Shown here in pieces: positions 51,246 through 60,736 of a stretch of 64,000 bases of DNA (positions are counted from its first letter, which is position 1; every line of letters starts with the position of its first letter). The DNA comes from JAABVY01 sp964496505 (GTDB lineage Bacteria > Zixibacteria > MSB-5A5 > JAABVY01), in assembly GCA_964496505.1 (NCBI GenBank), contig CAZBZV010000001.1, forward strand, positions 1 through 64,000, in the 5' to 3' direction. Made by a program: the position numbers and the translations under genes. The notes under the pieces are model-generated. The model worked only from the letters and a program-made list of their open reading frames with translations. It ran no database searches and had not been told where the DNA came from.

Positions 51246-51704
51246 ATGCAGATTTCAACTAAAGGCAGATACGGATTAAGGGCGGTTTTGGAGCTGGCCC
51301 GGCAGTCAGGCGATAAGCCTGTTTCCACTAAGGAAATATCCCTGAAACAGAAAATTACAATTCCCTATCTCGAGCAGCTATTTTTCAGGCTCAAGAATAA
51401 GGGTTATGTCAAATCGGTTCGAGGCGCACAGGGAGGATACTTTCTGGCCAAAGATGCGTCGGAGATTTCGGTGGGCGACGTTATCGAGTGCCTTGACGGC
51501 CCGATAGAATTTACCGATTGCAAAAGCACAAGCGACGGCCATTCAACCTGTATCGGCAGGGATAACTGCATGGCCATCTCATTCTGGGATGAACTGAGAG
51601 ACATAATCAACGACCGGCTTTACAGCACGACTCTGGCCGATCTGCTGAAAGATTTTGAAAAGAAGCAATTAGATATCAAAGAAGGCATTGAAACGGAGGC
51701 CTGA
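51246..51704 (+). CDS. iscR: Rrf2-family iron-sulfur regulator (IscR-like)
   Basis: 152-residue winged-helix regulator. The N-terminal MQISTKGRYGLRAVLELA and VRGAQGGYFLAKDASEISVGDVIECLDG are Rrf2 hallmarks. Three cysteines, C92, C102 and C108, fall where IscR binds a [2Fe-2S] cluster (E. coli C92, C98, C104), but spacing differs. It is immediately followed by iscS (TTG start) and mnmA, so it probably controls sulfur supply in response to cluster status. Confidence 0.9.
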   Translation: MQISTKGRYGLRAVLELARQSGDKPVSTKEISLKQKITIPYLEQLFFRLKNKGYVKSVRGAQGGYFLAKDASEISVGDVIECLDGPIEFTDCKSTSDGHSTCIGRDNCMAISFWDELRDIINDRLYSTTLADLLKDFEKKQLDIKEGIETEA

Positions 51705-51706
51705 TA

Positions 51707-52873
51707 TTGGATAAGCTGATATACCTGGATCACAACAGCACCACCCCTCCCGACCCGAGAGTGGTTGAGGCCATGATGCCATACTACAACGAGTCCTGGG
51801 GCAATGCTTCGAGCCTGCATCAATTCGGCAGACATGCCAAGGCTGGATTAGAGGAGGCCCGGGAAATAATCGCAAAAACCTTCAACTGCCTGCCGGAGGA
51901 GATTTATTTCACTTCGGGCGGTACTGAATCGGATAATTTCGCGATCAAGGGTGCGGCCTATGAGCATCAGAGTAAAGGCAAGCATATAATAACATCAAAA
52001 ATAGAGCATCATGCGATCCTCGAATCATTCGCCTTTTTGGAAGAGGAAGGATTCGAGGCGACATATCTTCCGGTCGATCAATACGGTTTTGTCGATCCGG
52101 ATGACCTGAGGAAAGCGATTCGTCCCGATACTATTCTTGTATCGATAATGTATGCCAATAATGAGGTCGGGACTATCCAGAAGATGGACGAGCTGGCATC
52201 CGTATGCCAGGAAAAGGGCGTTATTTTTCATACCGATGCTGTTCAAGCAGCCGGCAAGATACCTATCGACTTGAAGCGGACTCCGATTACGATGATGTCT
52301 ACCTCGGGCCATAAGATTTACGGTCCCAAGGGCGTTGGAATTCTTTATATCCGTCAGGGGACGCGCATGATTCGCTGGCAAACCGGCGGAGCTCACGAGC
52401 GTGGAATGCGCGCAGGTACCGAAAATGTCCCCGCCATAGTCGGCTACGGCAAGGCTATGGAACTGGCACAGAAAGAAATGGCTGATAACGATAAAAAAAT
52501 TGCGGCTATGGCCGAGGAATTTCGAAATACGGTTTTGAGAGAAATCCCGGATGTCAGGTTTAACGGTCCTGAGGAGGGACGTATCAAAGGCACAGTCAAC
52601 CTTTGTTTCAAAGGCGCTGAGGGCGAAGCGATTATCCTTAATCTCGATATGATGGGTATCGGTGTAACCTCCGGTTCCGCTTGTACCTCGGGAGCTCTGG
52701 AACCGTCACATGTGCTCACAGCCATGGGCGTCCCGCCGGAACTCGCACAGTCGGCCATACGTTTCTCATTCGGGAAGGATAACGATCCTGAGGATATAGA
52801 TTATATAGTTAATTCTCTGAAAACGGCGATTGAAAAGCTTAGAATGATGTCGCCATTCTACCAATCGCAATAA
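51707..52873 (+). CDS. iscS: Cysteine desulfurase IscS/NifS
   Basis: 388-residue PLP enzyme that takes sulfur from cysteine. The PLP-lysine lies in STSGHKIYGPKG near residue 203, the substrate loop Cys in SGSACTSGALEP near 325, and YLDHNSTTPPDPRV at the start is typical. The start is TTG 51707, two bases after the regulator's stop, with GGAGG seven bases before it. No iscU or iscA follows. The next gene is mnmA, so sulfur for tRNA thiolation is the most direct use. Confidence 0.95.
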   Translation: MDKLIYLDHNSTTPPDPRVVEAMMPYYNESWGNASSLHQFGRHAKAGLEEAREIIAKTFNCLPEEIYFTSGGTESDNFAIKGAAYEHQSKGKHIITSKIEHHAILESFAFLEEEGFEATYLPVDQYGFVDPDDLRKAIRPDTILVSIMYANNEVGTIQKMDELASVCQEKGVIFHTDAVQAAGKIPIDLKRTPITMMSTSGHKIYGPKGVGILYIRQGTRMIRWQTGGAHERGMRAGTENVPAIVGYGKAMELAQKEMADNDKKIAAMAEEFRNTVLREIPDVRFNGPEEGRIKGTVNLCFKGAEGEAIILNLDMMGIGVTSGSACTSGALEPSHVLTAMGVPPELAQSAIRFSFGKDNDPEDIDYIVNSLKTAIEKLRMMSPFYQSQ

Positions 52874-52891
52874 AAGTACGGGCTTTTTTGA

Positions 52892-52916
52892 GCGAATGCA
52901 TTAATTCTGCATTCGC
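52892..52916 (+). other. Perfect nine-pair hairpin between iscS and mnmA
   Basis: GCGAATGCA (52892-52900) pairs with TGCATTCGC (52908-52916) around a seven-base loop, 20 bases before the mnmA ATG. No T-run follows, so it is more likely an mRNA-processing or stability element, or a partial attenuator, than a terminator. Confidence 0.6.
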
Positions 52917-52936
52917 CAATCTCATAGGATACTCAT

Positions 52937-54031
52937 ATGGTTAAAAAAACGGTGGCAGTCGCAATGTCGGGTGGTGTCGATTCCTCGCTCTCGGCAATTC
53001 TGCTTCAACAGCAGGGTTTTAATGTCTTCGGCGTAACGATGAAGCTCTGGGATTATGCCGATGTCGGAGACGGCATGAACACCAATTCCGGCTGCTGTAA
53101 TATCAATTTGATCGAAGGCGCAAAAGCTGTCTGCGCCAAATTCAACATACCCCATCATTTGCTAAATTTATCCGAGGATTTCAAGGAATCGGTAATTGCC
53201 GATTTCGTGGAGGAGTACAGGAAGGGACGAACCCCTAATCCCTGCGTGGTCTGCAATACCCGAATCAAATGGGATTTGCTTTTGGAGAAAGTGCAGAGTA
53301 TGGGCGCGGATTTTCTGGCAACCGGCCATTATGCCCAGGTTGAATTCTACCCGCGATCACAACGCTGGATTCTCAAGAAGGGCCTGGACCAGAAACGCGA
53401 CCAGTCATATTTTCTCTGGGGACTGAACCAGGAATCGCTCTCGAGGACATTATTTCCAATCGGCAAAATGACAAAAAAGCGCGTCCGTCAACTTGCGCGT
53501 GAACATGAACTGCGCACGGCAGATAATCCGGAATCGCGTGAAATCTGCTTTGTCACCGATAACAATTACCGCCGCTTCCTCAAGGATTATGCCAAACTGG
53601 AGCCCAAGCCGGGGCCGATTGTCGATGAGGAAGGCAATCAGGTGGGCGAGCATACCGGCGTACAGAATTATACAGTCGGCCAGAGGCGGGGCCTGAATAT
53701 CGCCCTGGGCGAGCCGGTTTATGTCAGGAAAATCGATCCTGAAAAAAATGTCATACATGTTGCCCGTGCCAAAAGCATGAAGGCCGAACGTTTTATCGTA
53801 AATGACATGAACTGGGTCTCGATTCCCGAACCAAATAAAAACATCGATTGTATGGTGAAAATCAGGTACACACCTCGCGAATTCCCGGTCAAGCTGGATG
53901 TGCTCGAAGGAGGAAAGTGCCAGGTTAATCTCTCTGAGCCGGTGTCTTCGGTCACCCCCGGACAGTCTGCGGTTTTCTACAATCAGGATGTCGTCTTAAG
54001 CGGAGGAATTATTAAGGAAGTCAAATCCTGA
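52937..54031 (+). CDS. mnmA: tRNA-specific 2-thiouridylase MnmA
   Basis: MnmA adds sulfur to U34 of Lys, Glu and Gln tRNAs using sulfur from IscS. The 364-residue protein has the ATP-pyrophosphatase motif AMSGGVDSSLSA (residues 9-20), catalytic cysteines in NPCVVCN near residue 100 and REICFV near 198, and the C-terminal VGQRRGLNIA region. Placement right after iscS is a common and functional pairing. Length is normal. Confidence 0.96.
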   Translation: MVKKTVAVAMSGGVDSSLSAILLQQQGFNVFGVTMKLWDYADVGDGMNTNSGCCNINLIEGAKAVCAKFNIPHHLLNLSEDFKESVIADFVEEYRKGRTPNPCVVCNTRIKWDLLLEKVQSMGADFLATGHYAQVEFYPRSQRWILKKGLDQKRDQSYFLWGLNQESLSRTLFPIGKMTKKRVRQLAREHELRTADNPESREICFVTDNNYRRFLKDYAKLEPKPGPIVDEEGNQVGEHTGVQNYTVGQRRGLNIALGEPVYVRKIDPEKNVIHVARAKSMKAERFIVNDMNWVSIPEPNKNIDCMVKIRYTPREFPVKLDVLEGGKCQVNLSEPVSSVTPGQSAVFYNQDVVLSGGIIKEVKS

Positions 54032-54075
54032 TCTTTCCGGTTTTGCTATTCCCGAATATCGTCTGCAATAATCTG

Positions 54076-54104
54076 TTGACACAATGCGGTACAATTTATA
54101 GAAT
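54076..54104 (+). promoter_or_regulatory. Strong sigma-70-type promoter of the UPF0173 gene
   Basis: TTGACA (54076-54081), 17 bases, TAGAAT (54099-54104), ahead of an AAAGGAGG ribosome site and ATG 54153. Confidence 0.6.
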
Positions 54105-54152
54105 TGTAATTAAAGATATCTAAATCAGGAAAGAAATGTCAAAGGAGGACTA

Positions 54153-54827
54153 ATGATTACGATTACATATCTCAGCCATTCCTGCTTTACCATATCCGAC
54201 GGTACCAACAATCTGATTATCGATCCCTTCTTAAGCGGCAATCCCAAGGCCAAAACCGCTCCGGAAGATGTTGAAGTTAATTATGTACTGGTAACTCACG
54301 GTCATGGCGATCACTGGGGAGACACCGAGAAAATCGCCAAAAATAATGACGCCCTTGTTATCGGCCCCAACGAGGTGGCCGCCTATGCCGCTCGCAAAGG
54401 ACTGAAGGCCCACAATATGCATATCGGCGGGGGATACGATTTTCCCTTTGGTAGGGTTAAGCTGACGATTGCTCATCATGGCTTCTCGGACGGCGAGTCG
54501 GATTTCGATATAGGCGGCAGTCCCTGCGGTTTTATTATTTCCATGGACGGTAAAAAAATCTACCATGCCGGCGATACAGGACTTTTCATGGATATGCAGT
54601 TGATCGGTGAAGAGGGAATTGATCTCGCCATGCTGCCTATTGGCGATAATTTTACGATGGGCATCGACGATGCGGCGCGGGCGGTGGAATTCGTCAAACC
54701 CAAAAAAGTTATCCCTATGCACTACAACACCTTCGATCTGATAGCAGCCGATCCGGAAGAGTTCAAGAACAAGGTCAAGGATGCCGAAGTGATCATTCTC
54801 GGCGTTGGCGACGAGACGCAACTTTAA
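54153..54827 (+). CDS. UPF0173 metal-dependent hydrolase
   Basis: 224-residue metallo-beta-lactamase-fold enzyme. The metal motif THGHGDHWGDT near residue 50, AHHGFSDG near 108, YHAGDTGLF near 137 and PMHYNTFD near 188 are all of the UPF0173 family. Substrate is unknown for the family. It starts with its own strong promoter and is followed after 60 bases by the AsmA-like gene. Confidence 0.92.
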   Translation: MITITYLSHSCFTISDGTNNLIIDPFLSGNPKAKTAPEDVEVNYVLVTHGHGDHWGDTEKIAKNNDALVIGPNEVAAYAARKGLKAHNMHIGGGYDFPFGRVKLTIAHHGFSDGESDFDIGGSPCGFIISMDGKKIYHAGDTGLFMDMQLIGEEGIDLAMLPIGDNFTMGIDDAARAVEFVKPKKVIPMHYNTFDLIAADPEEFKNKVKDAEVIILGVGDETQL

Positions 54828-54887
54828 GTCCTGTAAACTGTATACAGGTATAAATATGGAAATTCAAATTTAGAAGAGGGATAGCTT

Positions 54888-57332
54888 GTGTCGAAGGGGT
54901 TGAAGATTTTAATATGGGCAGTGTCGGTGATAGTGGTCCTGGCACTGCTTTTGGTTGCCGGTATCAAAGTATTCTTTCCCGCCGAAAAAGTCCAGCAGAT
55001 GATCGTCGAGAATCTCCAGAAATCATTGAATCGGCCGGTTACGGTAAAAAGCGCCTCGGTTTCTATCTGGGGAGGAATCGGACTGAAGATGGACAGCCTG
55101 GTGGTGCAGAATCAGCCGGGCTACGCCAGTGACGAATTCTTTGCGCTGGATAAGCTGGATGTCAAGCTTAAACTCTGGCCTTTGATCTCCGGTAATTTCG
55201 AATTTACGAAAATTATGCTGGATGGCCTGACCGCCAATCTGGAAAGGTCCGAGAAAGGTGCGCTTAATTTCGAGAACCTGGGCCAGCATGAAGAGCAGGA
55301 GGTGGAAGCCACCCAGGGCGCAACCTCTATACCATTTCTTTTCGATAAGCTGATAGTGCAGGATTCTCGGTTGAATTTCTACGATGATTCCTCGGGCTAT
55401 ACCTTCAGCTTTGACGGCATGAGCCTGAATACCGAGCTGACTAAAAACGGTTTCGAGGAGGCATACTATGCTAGGGGCAAATTCGGAATTGCCAATATAA
55501 TAATCAGCAATCCCGAAAAGCAGCTCGAATTCCCGCATCTCACTCTGGAGGCCGACCTGCATATGCGGCTGAATACGAAGACTGAGATTCTGGAGATCGA
55601 GAAGATCGATATGCAGCTGGCCGATATAAAGGGGCAGCTTGATGGTAAACTGACATCCATTATGCACGATCCGGCCTGCGATCTTGCTTTCAGGACCAAG
55701 CGCTTTTCGGTAGATCAGCTTCTGAGCCTTCTGCCGCCCGATCTCAGCCCGACTGTGAATAATCTCAAGGGCAGCGGCGATATGTTCGCTACCGCCTCGG
55801 TCAGCGGTCCAATAACAAATCCCGGCGAGCTGGATGTTTCCGGCAAGGTATCATTCGAGCAGGTTGTTCTTTCCAGCCCCAAGGTAGACGGCGATTTCAG
55901 GGTGGAGACCGGCGAGATTAATTTGAAGCAGAAAGCGGCCAATCTGCTTTTCGAGAACTGCACCTTTGCGGGTGAACCGTTCTCACTGAAAGTTTTCGTG
56001 AAGGATATAATCGAGCCAGTGGTGAACGCAGACCTCTCTATGAGTATCAACCTGCGTTCATTCAAAAACTATTCCGAGGGTATCAATGAGCTTTCGGGAC
56101 GAGTTTACGGCAAGCTTAATGTCACCAGTGATCTGAAAAACCGTTCATCAACTGTAATTGACGGCGGAATTGTTCTGGAAGATCTGCTTTTATCGCATGT
56201 CGATCTTACTCAGAGGATAGAGGAGATCGATATGGAGCTTGAATTCAGCCAGCGGGATGTCAGCCTGGTTCATATGGAAGCGGATATCGGCAGCTCAAGA
56301 TTCGGCGTTGAGGGCAACATGAAAGATATTATACCCTTTATGGCTGACCCGGAGGCAAATAGATATGAGCCGGCAATCGATTTCAGCCTGAATGCCGATT
56401 ATCTGAATCTGGATGAATTACAGGAAATGATGCCTCTGGACACATCGAAGGTCAAAAAGCCTGCAATGTCAATAGCAGAGGGGGATACATCAACGATTAC
56501 GGCGGAAGTAGAAGCTGAGAGCTTACCCGGTTTCACTGCTAAGGGTCGATTGCGCATAGATAAGGGTACTTATTCCAAAGTCGAGTTCGAAAATTTTACC
56601 GGCAGTTTGGACTACCGTGATAATATACTGCATCTTGCGAATATGAACGCCGATCTTTATGAGGGTAAAGCACAAGGTGAGGCAATTGTCGATTATGAGG
56701 ATTTCCAGAATCCCGAATTCCAGATTGATTTCAATGCCGACAATATCCAGATAAACAGCTTTCTTTCCCGGCTGACCCCGCTCGACGATGTGCTCTTCGG
56801 CAAGGCGCAAATGACATCATCATTTTCAGGCATAATGGGTGATCCGACAAAGGTGCTCGACTCACTCACCGCCAACGGCAAGGCTAATATGGAAGATGGA
56901 AATATAGAAAATCTTCCCATAATCGAAAAGCTCGCAGATCAGCTTGGATTCATAACATTCGAACAGAAAAGCATTCGGAATCTGAACAATTCGTTTCAGG
57001 TCGAAAACGGCAGGATCAAATTCGACAGCTTCAGCATGAATGTCGGTAACACCGACTGGAATATAGAAGGCTCCGCCGGATTCAACGGCAGCCTCGATTA
57101 TACCGTCGCAATCCAGATGGATAGGGGCACGCTGGGCGGATCTGATGCGCTTAGCGAATTACAATCGTTGCTTGGTGGAGGCGGAGGTAAAGTCACTATT
57201 CCGGTTAAAATTAGCGGCAGTTACAATGATCCCAAATTTTCGGTTGACCGTTCAAAGCTGAAAGAATCTGCCGATAAAAAGATCAAAGAGGAAGGCAAAA
57301 ATCTCCTCGATAATCTTTTTAAGAAGAATTAG
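54888..57332 (+). CDS. AsmA-family envelope protein
   Basis: 814 residues: one N-terminal membrane segment (about 7-25), then a long beta-rich body with DUF748/AsmA features (LQKSLNRPVTVKSASVSIWGGIGLKMDSL near residue 43) and an AsmA-like C-terminal part (IMGDPTKVLDSLTANGKANMEDGNIEN near residue 645), ending in a Lys-rich helix. AsmA-like proteins probably form lipid-transport bridges between membranes, as TamB does. Start GTG 54888 with GAGGGA. A likely partner of the tamB-omp85 genes 6 kb upstream. Confidence 0.85.
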   Translation: MSKGLKILIWAVSVIVVLALLLVAGIKVFFPAEKVQQMIVENLQKSLNRPVTVKSASVSIWGGIGLKMDSLVVQNQPGYASDEFFALDKLDVKLKLWPLISGNFEFTKIMLDGLTANLERSEKGALNFENLGQHEEQEVEATQGATSIPFLFDKLIVQDSRLNFYDDSSGYTFSFDGMSLNTELTKNGFEEAYYARGKFGIANIIISNPEKQLEFPHLTLEADLHMRLNTKTEILEIEKIDMQLADIKGQLDGKLTSIMHDPACDLAFRTKRFSVDQLLSLLPPDLSPTVNNLKGSGDMFATASVSGPITNPGELDVSGKVSFEQVVLSSPKVDGDFRVETGEINLKQKAANLLFENCTFAGEPFSLKVFVKDIIEPVVNADLSMSINLRSFKNYSEGINELSGRVYGKLNVTSDLKNRSSTVIDGGIVLEDLLLSHVDLTQRIEEIDMELEFSQRDVSLVHMEADIGSSRFGVEGNMKDIIPFMADPEANRYEPAIDFSLNADYLNLDELQEMMPLDTSKVKKPAMSIAEGDTSTITAEVEAESLPGFTAKGRLRIDKGTYSKVEFENFTGSLDYRDNILHLANMNADLYEGKAQGEAIVDYEDFQNPEFQIDFNADNIQINSFLSRLTPLDDVLFGKAQMTSSFSGIMGDPTKVLDSLTANGKANMEDGNIENLPIIEKLADQLGFITFEQKSIRNLNNSFQVENGRIKFDSFSMNVGNTDWNIEGSAGFNGSLDYTVAIQMDRGTLGGSDALSELQSLLGGGGGKVTIPVKISGSYNDPKFSVDRSKLKESADKKIKEEGKNLLDNLFKKN

Positions 57333-57346
57333 CACCTGACTTAAAA

Positions 57347-57904
57347 GTGAAAACATTAATAGAAGATATAAAGGCAATCTATCGTAACGATCCGGCTGCC
57401 AGGAATGTCGAAATCCTGTTTTATGCCGGTTTCTGGGCGATAACATTCCATCGCATAACTCATTTCATCTGGAAAATTGGAATTCCGCTTATACCCCGTA
57501 TACTCTCGCAGTTAACCCGGTTTTTCACGGGTGTGGAAATTCATCCCGGCGCCACTATCGGACGCGGCTTTTTTATCGATCACGGTATGGGGGTTGTGAT
57601 AGGTGAGACGACCGAAATTGGTAAAAACTGCGTGCTATTTCATAATGTAACCCTGGGCGGTACCGGAAAGCATAAGAAGAAGCGGCACCCCACGCTTGGC
57701 GATAATGTTTTTGTCGGTACCGGGGCCACGCTTCTGGGCCCGGTTAATGTCGGAAACAATGTCCGTATCGGCGCAAATACCTTCATTATCATGCATGATA
57801 TCCCCGATAATTGCACGGTCGTGGGTTCACCCGGCAAAATCGCTATCATGGACGGCAAACGAGTCGATATCCCGCTTTTGCCTACCAAGGAACCAAATGA
57901 CTGA
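57347..57904 (+). CDS. cysE: Serine O-acetyltransferase, short form
   Basis: 185-residue left-handed parallel beta-helix acyltransferase. The segments GVEIHPGATIGRGFFIDHGMGVVIGETTEIG and LFHNVTLGGTGK followed by RHPTLGDNVFVGTGA are diagnostic of CysE/EpsC. The large helical N-terminal domain of E. coli CysE is reduced here, as in the short (about 185-230 residue) class, which often is less inhibited by cysteine. Makes O-acetylserine, the cysteine precursor; it fits with iscS and mnmA upstream. Start GTG 57347. Confidence 0.9.
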   Translation: MKTLIEDIKAIYRNDPAARNVEILFYAGFWAITFHRITHFIWKIGIPLIPRILSQLTRFFTGVEIHPGATIGRGFFIDHGMGVVIGETTEIGKNCVLFHNVTLGGTGKHKKKRHPTLGDNVFVGTGATLLGPVNVGNNVRIGANTFIIMHDIPDNCTVVGSPGKIAIMDGKRVDIPLLPTKEPND

Positions 57905-57919
57905 TTTTGGTTTATAGAT

Positions 57920-58852
57920 ATGATGGTCTCTAATGTTTTCAGAAATACAGTACTTGTCGTTATCCTGAGCCTGGCGCTGTTTTCGACAGCATTTGCCTAT
58001 GAACAGGCCGACATTTTTAAAATCGAGGCTCCTAACGATGATCTTGCCGAGCGCACGCGGGTAACCCTTCTGCATGCCAAGGCCAACCTGGCGCAGCTTC
58101 TGGGAGAGCAGATTATCGACACGATCCGGGTATTCATAGCCGAAGACAGGTATGCTTTCGATACAGCGGCGTTCGGGGGTATTCCGGATTGGGGCGTTGG
58201 AGTAGCGATACCCTCACGTAATTATATCTCCGTTTTGGCGCCCGCAGGCAAGAATATGAATATGCCCTTCGAAATGGTGGTGCGGCATGAGCTTGCGCAT
58301 ATAGCTGTCAACAAACGCGTTGACGGCAAGCGTATACCGCGTTTTATGGACGAAGGATTTGCTATGATGTTTGCGCATCAATGGGGTTTCGGCGATGATG
58401 TTACAATTGCCTCCGCCCAAATTTCCGGCTCGCTGTATGAGCTTTGGGAGATCGACGGTGTTAATATGCTCAATTCAGCACAGGCGCGTATTGCCTATGC
58501 GCAGTCATACCTTGCGGTTAAATATATATTTGATGTTTTCGGTAAAGAGACGTTTCAGGACCTTCTTGACGGTTTTCGGGATGGCAAAAGCCGCAATGAG
58601 ATATTTCGTCAGGTGCTGGGAACAGATTTTGCCGGATTCGATAAAATGTTTGCGGATCACTTAAAAAGCAATTATCATTGGCTTATGATATTTACGAATC
58701 CCATAGTTCTCTGGATAGGTGTCGTACTCCTTTTCCTCCTCGGATTTATCCTGATTCGCAAGCGCAATAAGGATATCTACAAGAAATGGGAAGAAGAGGA
58801 GAAATACGAGAGCACGGATTTTGACTATGAAGAGTCATCGCCGTGGGATTGA
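57920..58852 (+). CDS. Membrane-anchored gluzincin metallopeptidase (peptidase MA-like)
   Basis: 310 residues: signal peptide (to about residue 26), periplasmic domain with the zinc motif in VVRHELAHIAVNKR (HExxH near residue 125) and a downstream Glu in PRFMDEGFAMMF, one C-terminal membrane span (about 255-280) and an acidic cytosolic tail. This is the peptidase-MA layout. The tail overlaps the next gene's start by 26 bases. Probable role in envelope protein processing; no substrate known. Confidence 0.82.
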   Translation: MMVSNVFRNTVLVVILSLALFSTAFAYEQADIFKIEAPNDDLAERTRVTLLHAKANLAQLLGEQIIDTIRVFIAEDRYAFDTAAFGGIPDWGVGVAIPSRNYISVLAPAGKNMNMPFEMVVRHELAHIAVNKRVDGKRIPRFMDEGFAMMFAHQWGFGDDVTIASAQISGSLYELWEIDGVNMLNSAQARIAYAQSYLAVKYIFDVFGKETFQDLLDGFRDGKSRNEIFRQVLGTDFAGFDKMFADHLKSNYHWLMIFTNPIVLWIGVVLLFLLGFILIRKRNKDIYKKWEEEEKYESTDFDYEESSPWD

Positions 58853-59714
58853 GTTTTTTCTGCTGAGGCTTTTGGTCTCTTTCTTTGCATCACTGCCCGA
58901 AAGAACCTCTCTTCGCTACGGTCGCATTCTGGGGATAATCATATATCATATTCTGGGCAAACGCCGGGATATCGCATTTAAAAACATGCATCTGTGCAAA
59001 GTCGGGAATGATATATCCGACAGGAAGAAGATCTTGCGGAGATGTATGGAAAATTTCGGTATGACTGCGGCAGAATTTTTGCGTCAGAAAATATACTCCG
59101 CGGAGCAGTACCGCAATAAAATCATAATCCGCGATTTCACGCAATTTGAGAAATCATTCCCCCGGGAACGCGGTGTCTTTCTTCTTTCTGGCCATTACGA
59201 TAACTGGGAGCTTCTGATTCAGGGAGTTGCCGCCCGCGGTTATAAAAATTCCATGCTGGTTCGTCAACAGCATAATCTGAGCGTCGATGATTTGATAAAT
59301 TCGTTTCGCAGAAATAAAAATGTTGATGTCATCATCGCCGAGACCAATCCGCGAAATATTCTGCGCGCATTGAAGAATAAGCATGGAGTCGCGACGCTTC
59401 TGGACATCTGGGGTGGCATGGACGGACACATGGCTGAGTTGTTTGGGCATAAAGTCTCCACACCCGCGGGAGTACTTGAGATTGCAGCCAGACAGAAAGT
59501 GCCGATTTTGATCGGCTTTCTGGAACGATTAAAGGACGGCAGGCATCTGCTTGAAAATGTTGAGGTGATAATGCCGGGTGAGGATGAAAAGTATCCCGAT
59601 CTTGATTCTGTAATCGAACAGTACCACAGACGTTTGGAAAATGCCATAAGAAAAAAGCCATTTTTCTGGCTCTGGACACATAAGCGTTTTAAGAATATAA
59701 TTGACTACAAATGA
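58827..59714 (+). CDS. LpxL/HtrB-like lipid A acyltransferase
   Basis: About 295 residues. The acyltransferase motif H-x4-D/E is seen as SGHYDNWELL near residue 125, with the conserved region ETNPRNILRALKNKHGVATLLDIWGGMDG near 185, matching the lipid A late acyltransferase group. An N-terminal hydrophobic helix precedes it. Start ATG 58827; a TTG two codons earlier is also possible. It overlaps the metallopeptidase gene and is followed by an overlapping heptosyltransferase, so this is an LPS operon. Confidence 0.85.
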   Translation: MKSHRRGIEFFLLRLLVSFFASLPERTSLRYGRILGIIIYHILGKRRDIAFKNMHLCKVGNDISDRKKILRRCMENFGMTAAEFLRQKIYSAEQYRNKIIIRDFTQFEKSFPRERGVFLLSGHYDNWELLIQGVAARGYKNSMLVRQQHNLSVDDLINSFRRNKNVDVIIAETNPRNILRALKNKHGVATLLDIWGGMDGHMAELFGHKVSTPAGVLEIAARQKVPILIGFLERLKDGRHLLENVEVIMPGEDEKYPDLDSVIEQYHRRLENAIRKKPFFWLWTHKRFKNIIDYK

Positions 59715-60736
59715 CAGAAGATAATATCAAAAAAGTGATCGTGCGTTTCCCGAACTGGCTGGGCGATTGTATTATGGCCCTGCCTTTTCTGGAAGCCCTG
59801 CATCGAGCGTGTCCTGAATGGAAGCTCACGGTATTGGTCAGGGGATACCTGCATCAGCTTTTTGAGGATGATCCGCGAGTACATAAGGTCATTGAGCTTA
59901 AAGATAAAGACAAGTCCTTTCATCCATCCAAATTATCCAAAGTAGTGGATACACTCAACAACGATGATTATGATATCGGGATAATCCTGCCGGATTCATT
60001 TTCCTCGGCGCTGATTTTCTCTATGGCTCAGATTCCGCGTATAATCGGGTATAAGGCCGAGATGCGGGGCTTTATGCTTACCGATGCAATACGCAGGCCA
60101 GAGCAGGTTGTTCATCGCTCAATGAAATATCTTCGGCTCCTGGATATATTGGATATATATCCAGATGAGGATTTAAAACCCGAAATCTATTCTGGCGATA
60201 GCAGTAGAAAGGAAGCAGAAAAGCTTACCGAAGGCCTCGGCAGGTACATTGTTGTTACACCGCAAACCAATGCGCCATCAAGACGCTGGGGTTACGATCA
60301 GTATTCGCGCTTGATTTCCGGTATAGTCAAAGATCTTAAAACCAATGTAGTTCTCCTTGGCGCCGCGGGAGAAAGAGAGATCGTGGAGAAAGTGGGAGAA
60401 AGTTCGGGAGTTAACTGTTTAAACCTTGCGGGCAAAGCGTCTCTTTTAGTATCATACGAAATATTGAGACAATCTCTATGTTTTGTGGGAAACGACAGTG
60501 GTGCGGCTCATCTGGCCGCCGCTTCAGGAACATATACGATTTCTATATCCGGGGCAGATAATCCAGAGGAAACTCATCCGATGGCAGAGAATGGTAAGAT
60601 AATTCGCAGTGATCTTCCCTGTCTGTCATGTGTAAAAAACATCTGTCCCAGAAAAGATTTTCCGATGGAATGCATGCATGTTATAAAAGTAGATGAGGTA
60701 CTGGAAGCAGTGAAGGGGGCGATTGATGAAAAATAG
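59711..60736 (+). CDS. Glycosyltransferase family 9 (heptosyltransferase II-like)
   Basis: 341-residue GT9 enzyme. KKVIVRFPNWLGDCIMALPFLEAL at the start (the N-x-L-G-D motif), TPQTNAPSRRWGYDQYSRL near residue 180 and CFVGNDSGAAHLAAASG near 258 with PEETHP near 285 are family signatures, and a Cys-rich C-terminus (LPCLSCVKNICPRKDFPMEC) is typical of WaaF-like enzymes. ATG overlaps the LpxL-like gene by four bases. With the upstream GT9 gene at 15.8 kb the genome has at least two LPS core heptosyltransferases. Confidence 0.9.
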   Translation: MTEDNIKKVIVRFPNWLGDCIMALPFLEALHRACPEWKLTVLVRGYLHQLFEDDPRVHKVIELKDKDKSFHPSKLSKVVDTLNNDDYDIGIILPDSFSSALIFSMAQIPRIIGYKAEMRGFMLTDAIRRPEQVVHRSMKYLRLLDILDIYPDEDLKPEIYSGDSSRKEAEKLTEGLGRYIVVTPQTNAPSRRWGYDQYSRLISGIVKDLKTNVVLLGAAGEREIVEKVGESSGVNCLNLAGKASLLVSYEILRQSLCFVGNDSGAAHLAAASGTYTISISGADNPEETHPMAENGKIIRSDLPCLSCVKNICPRKDFPMECMHVIKVDEVLEAVKGAIDEK

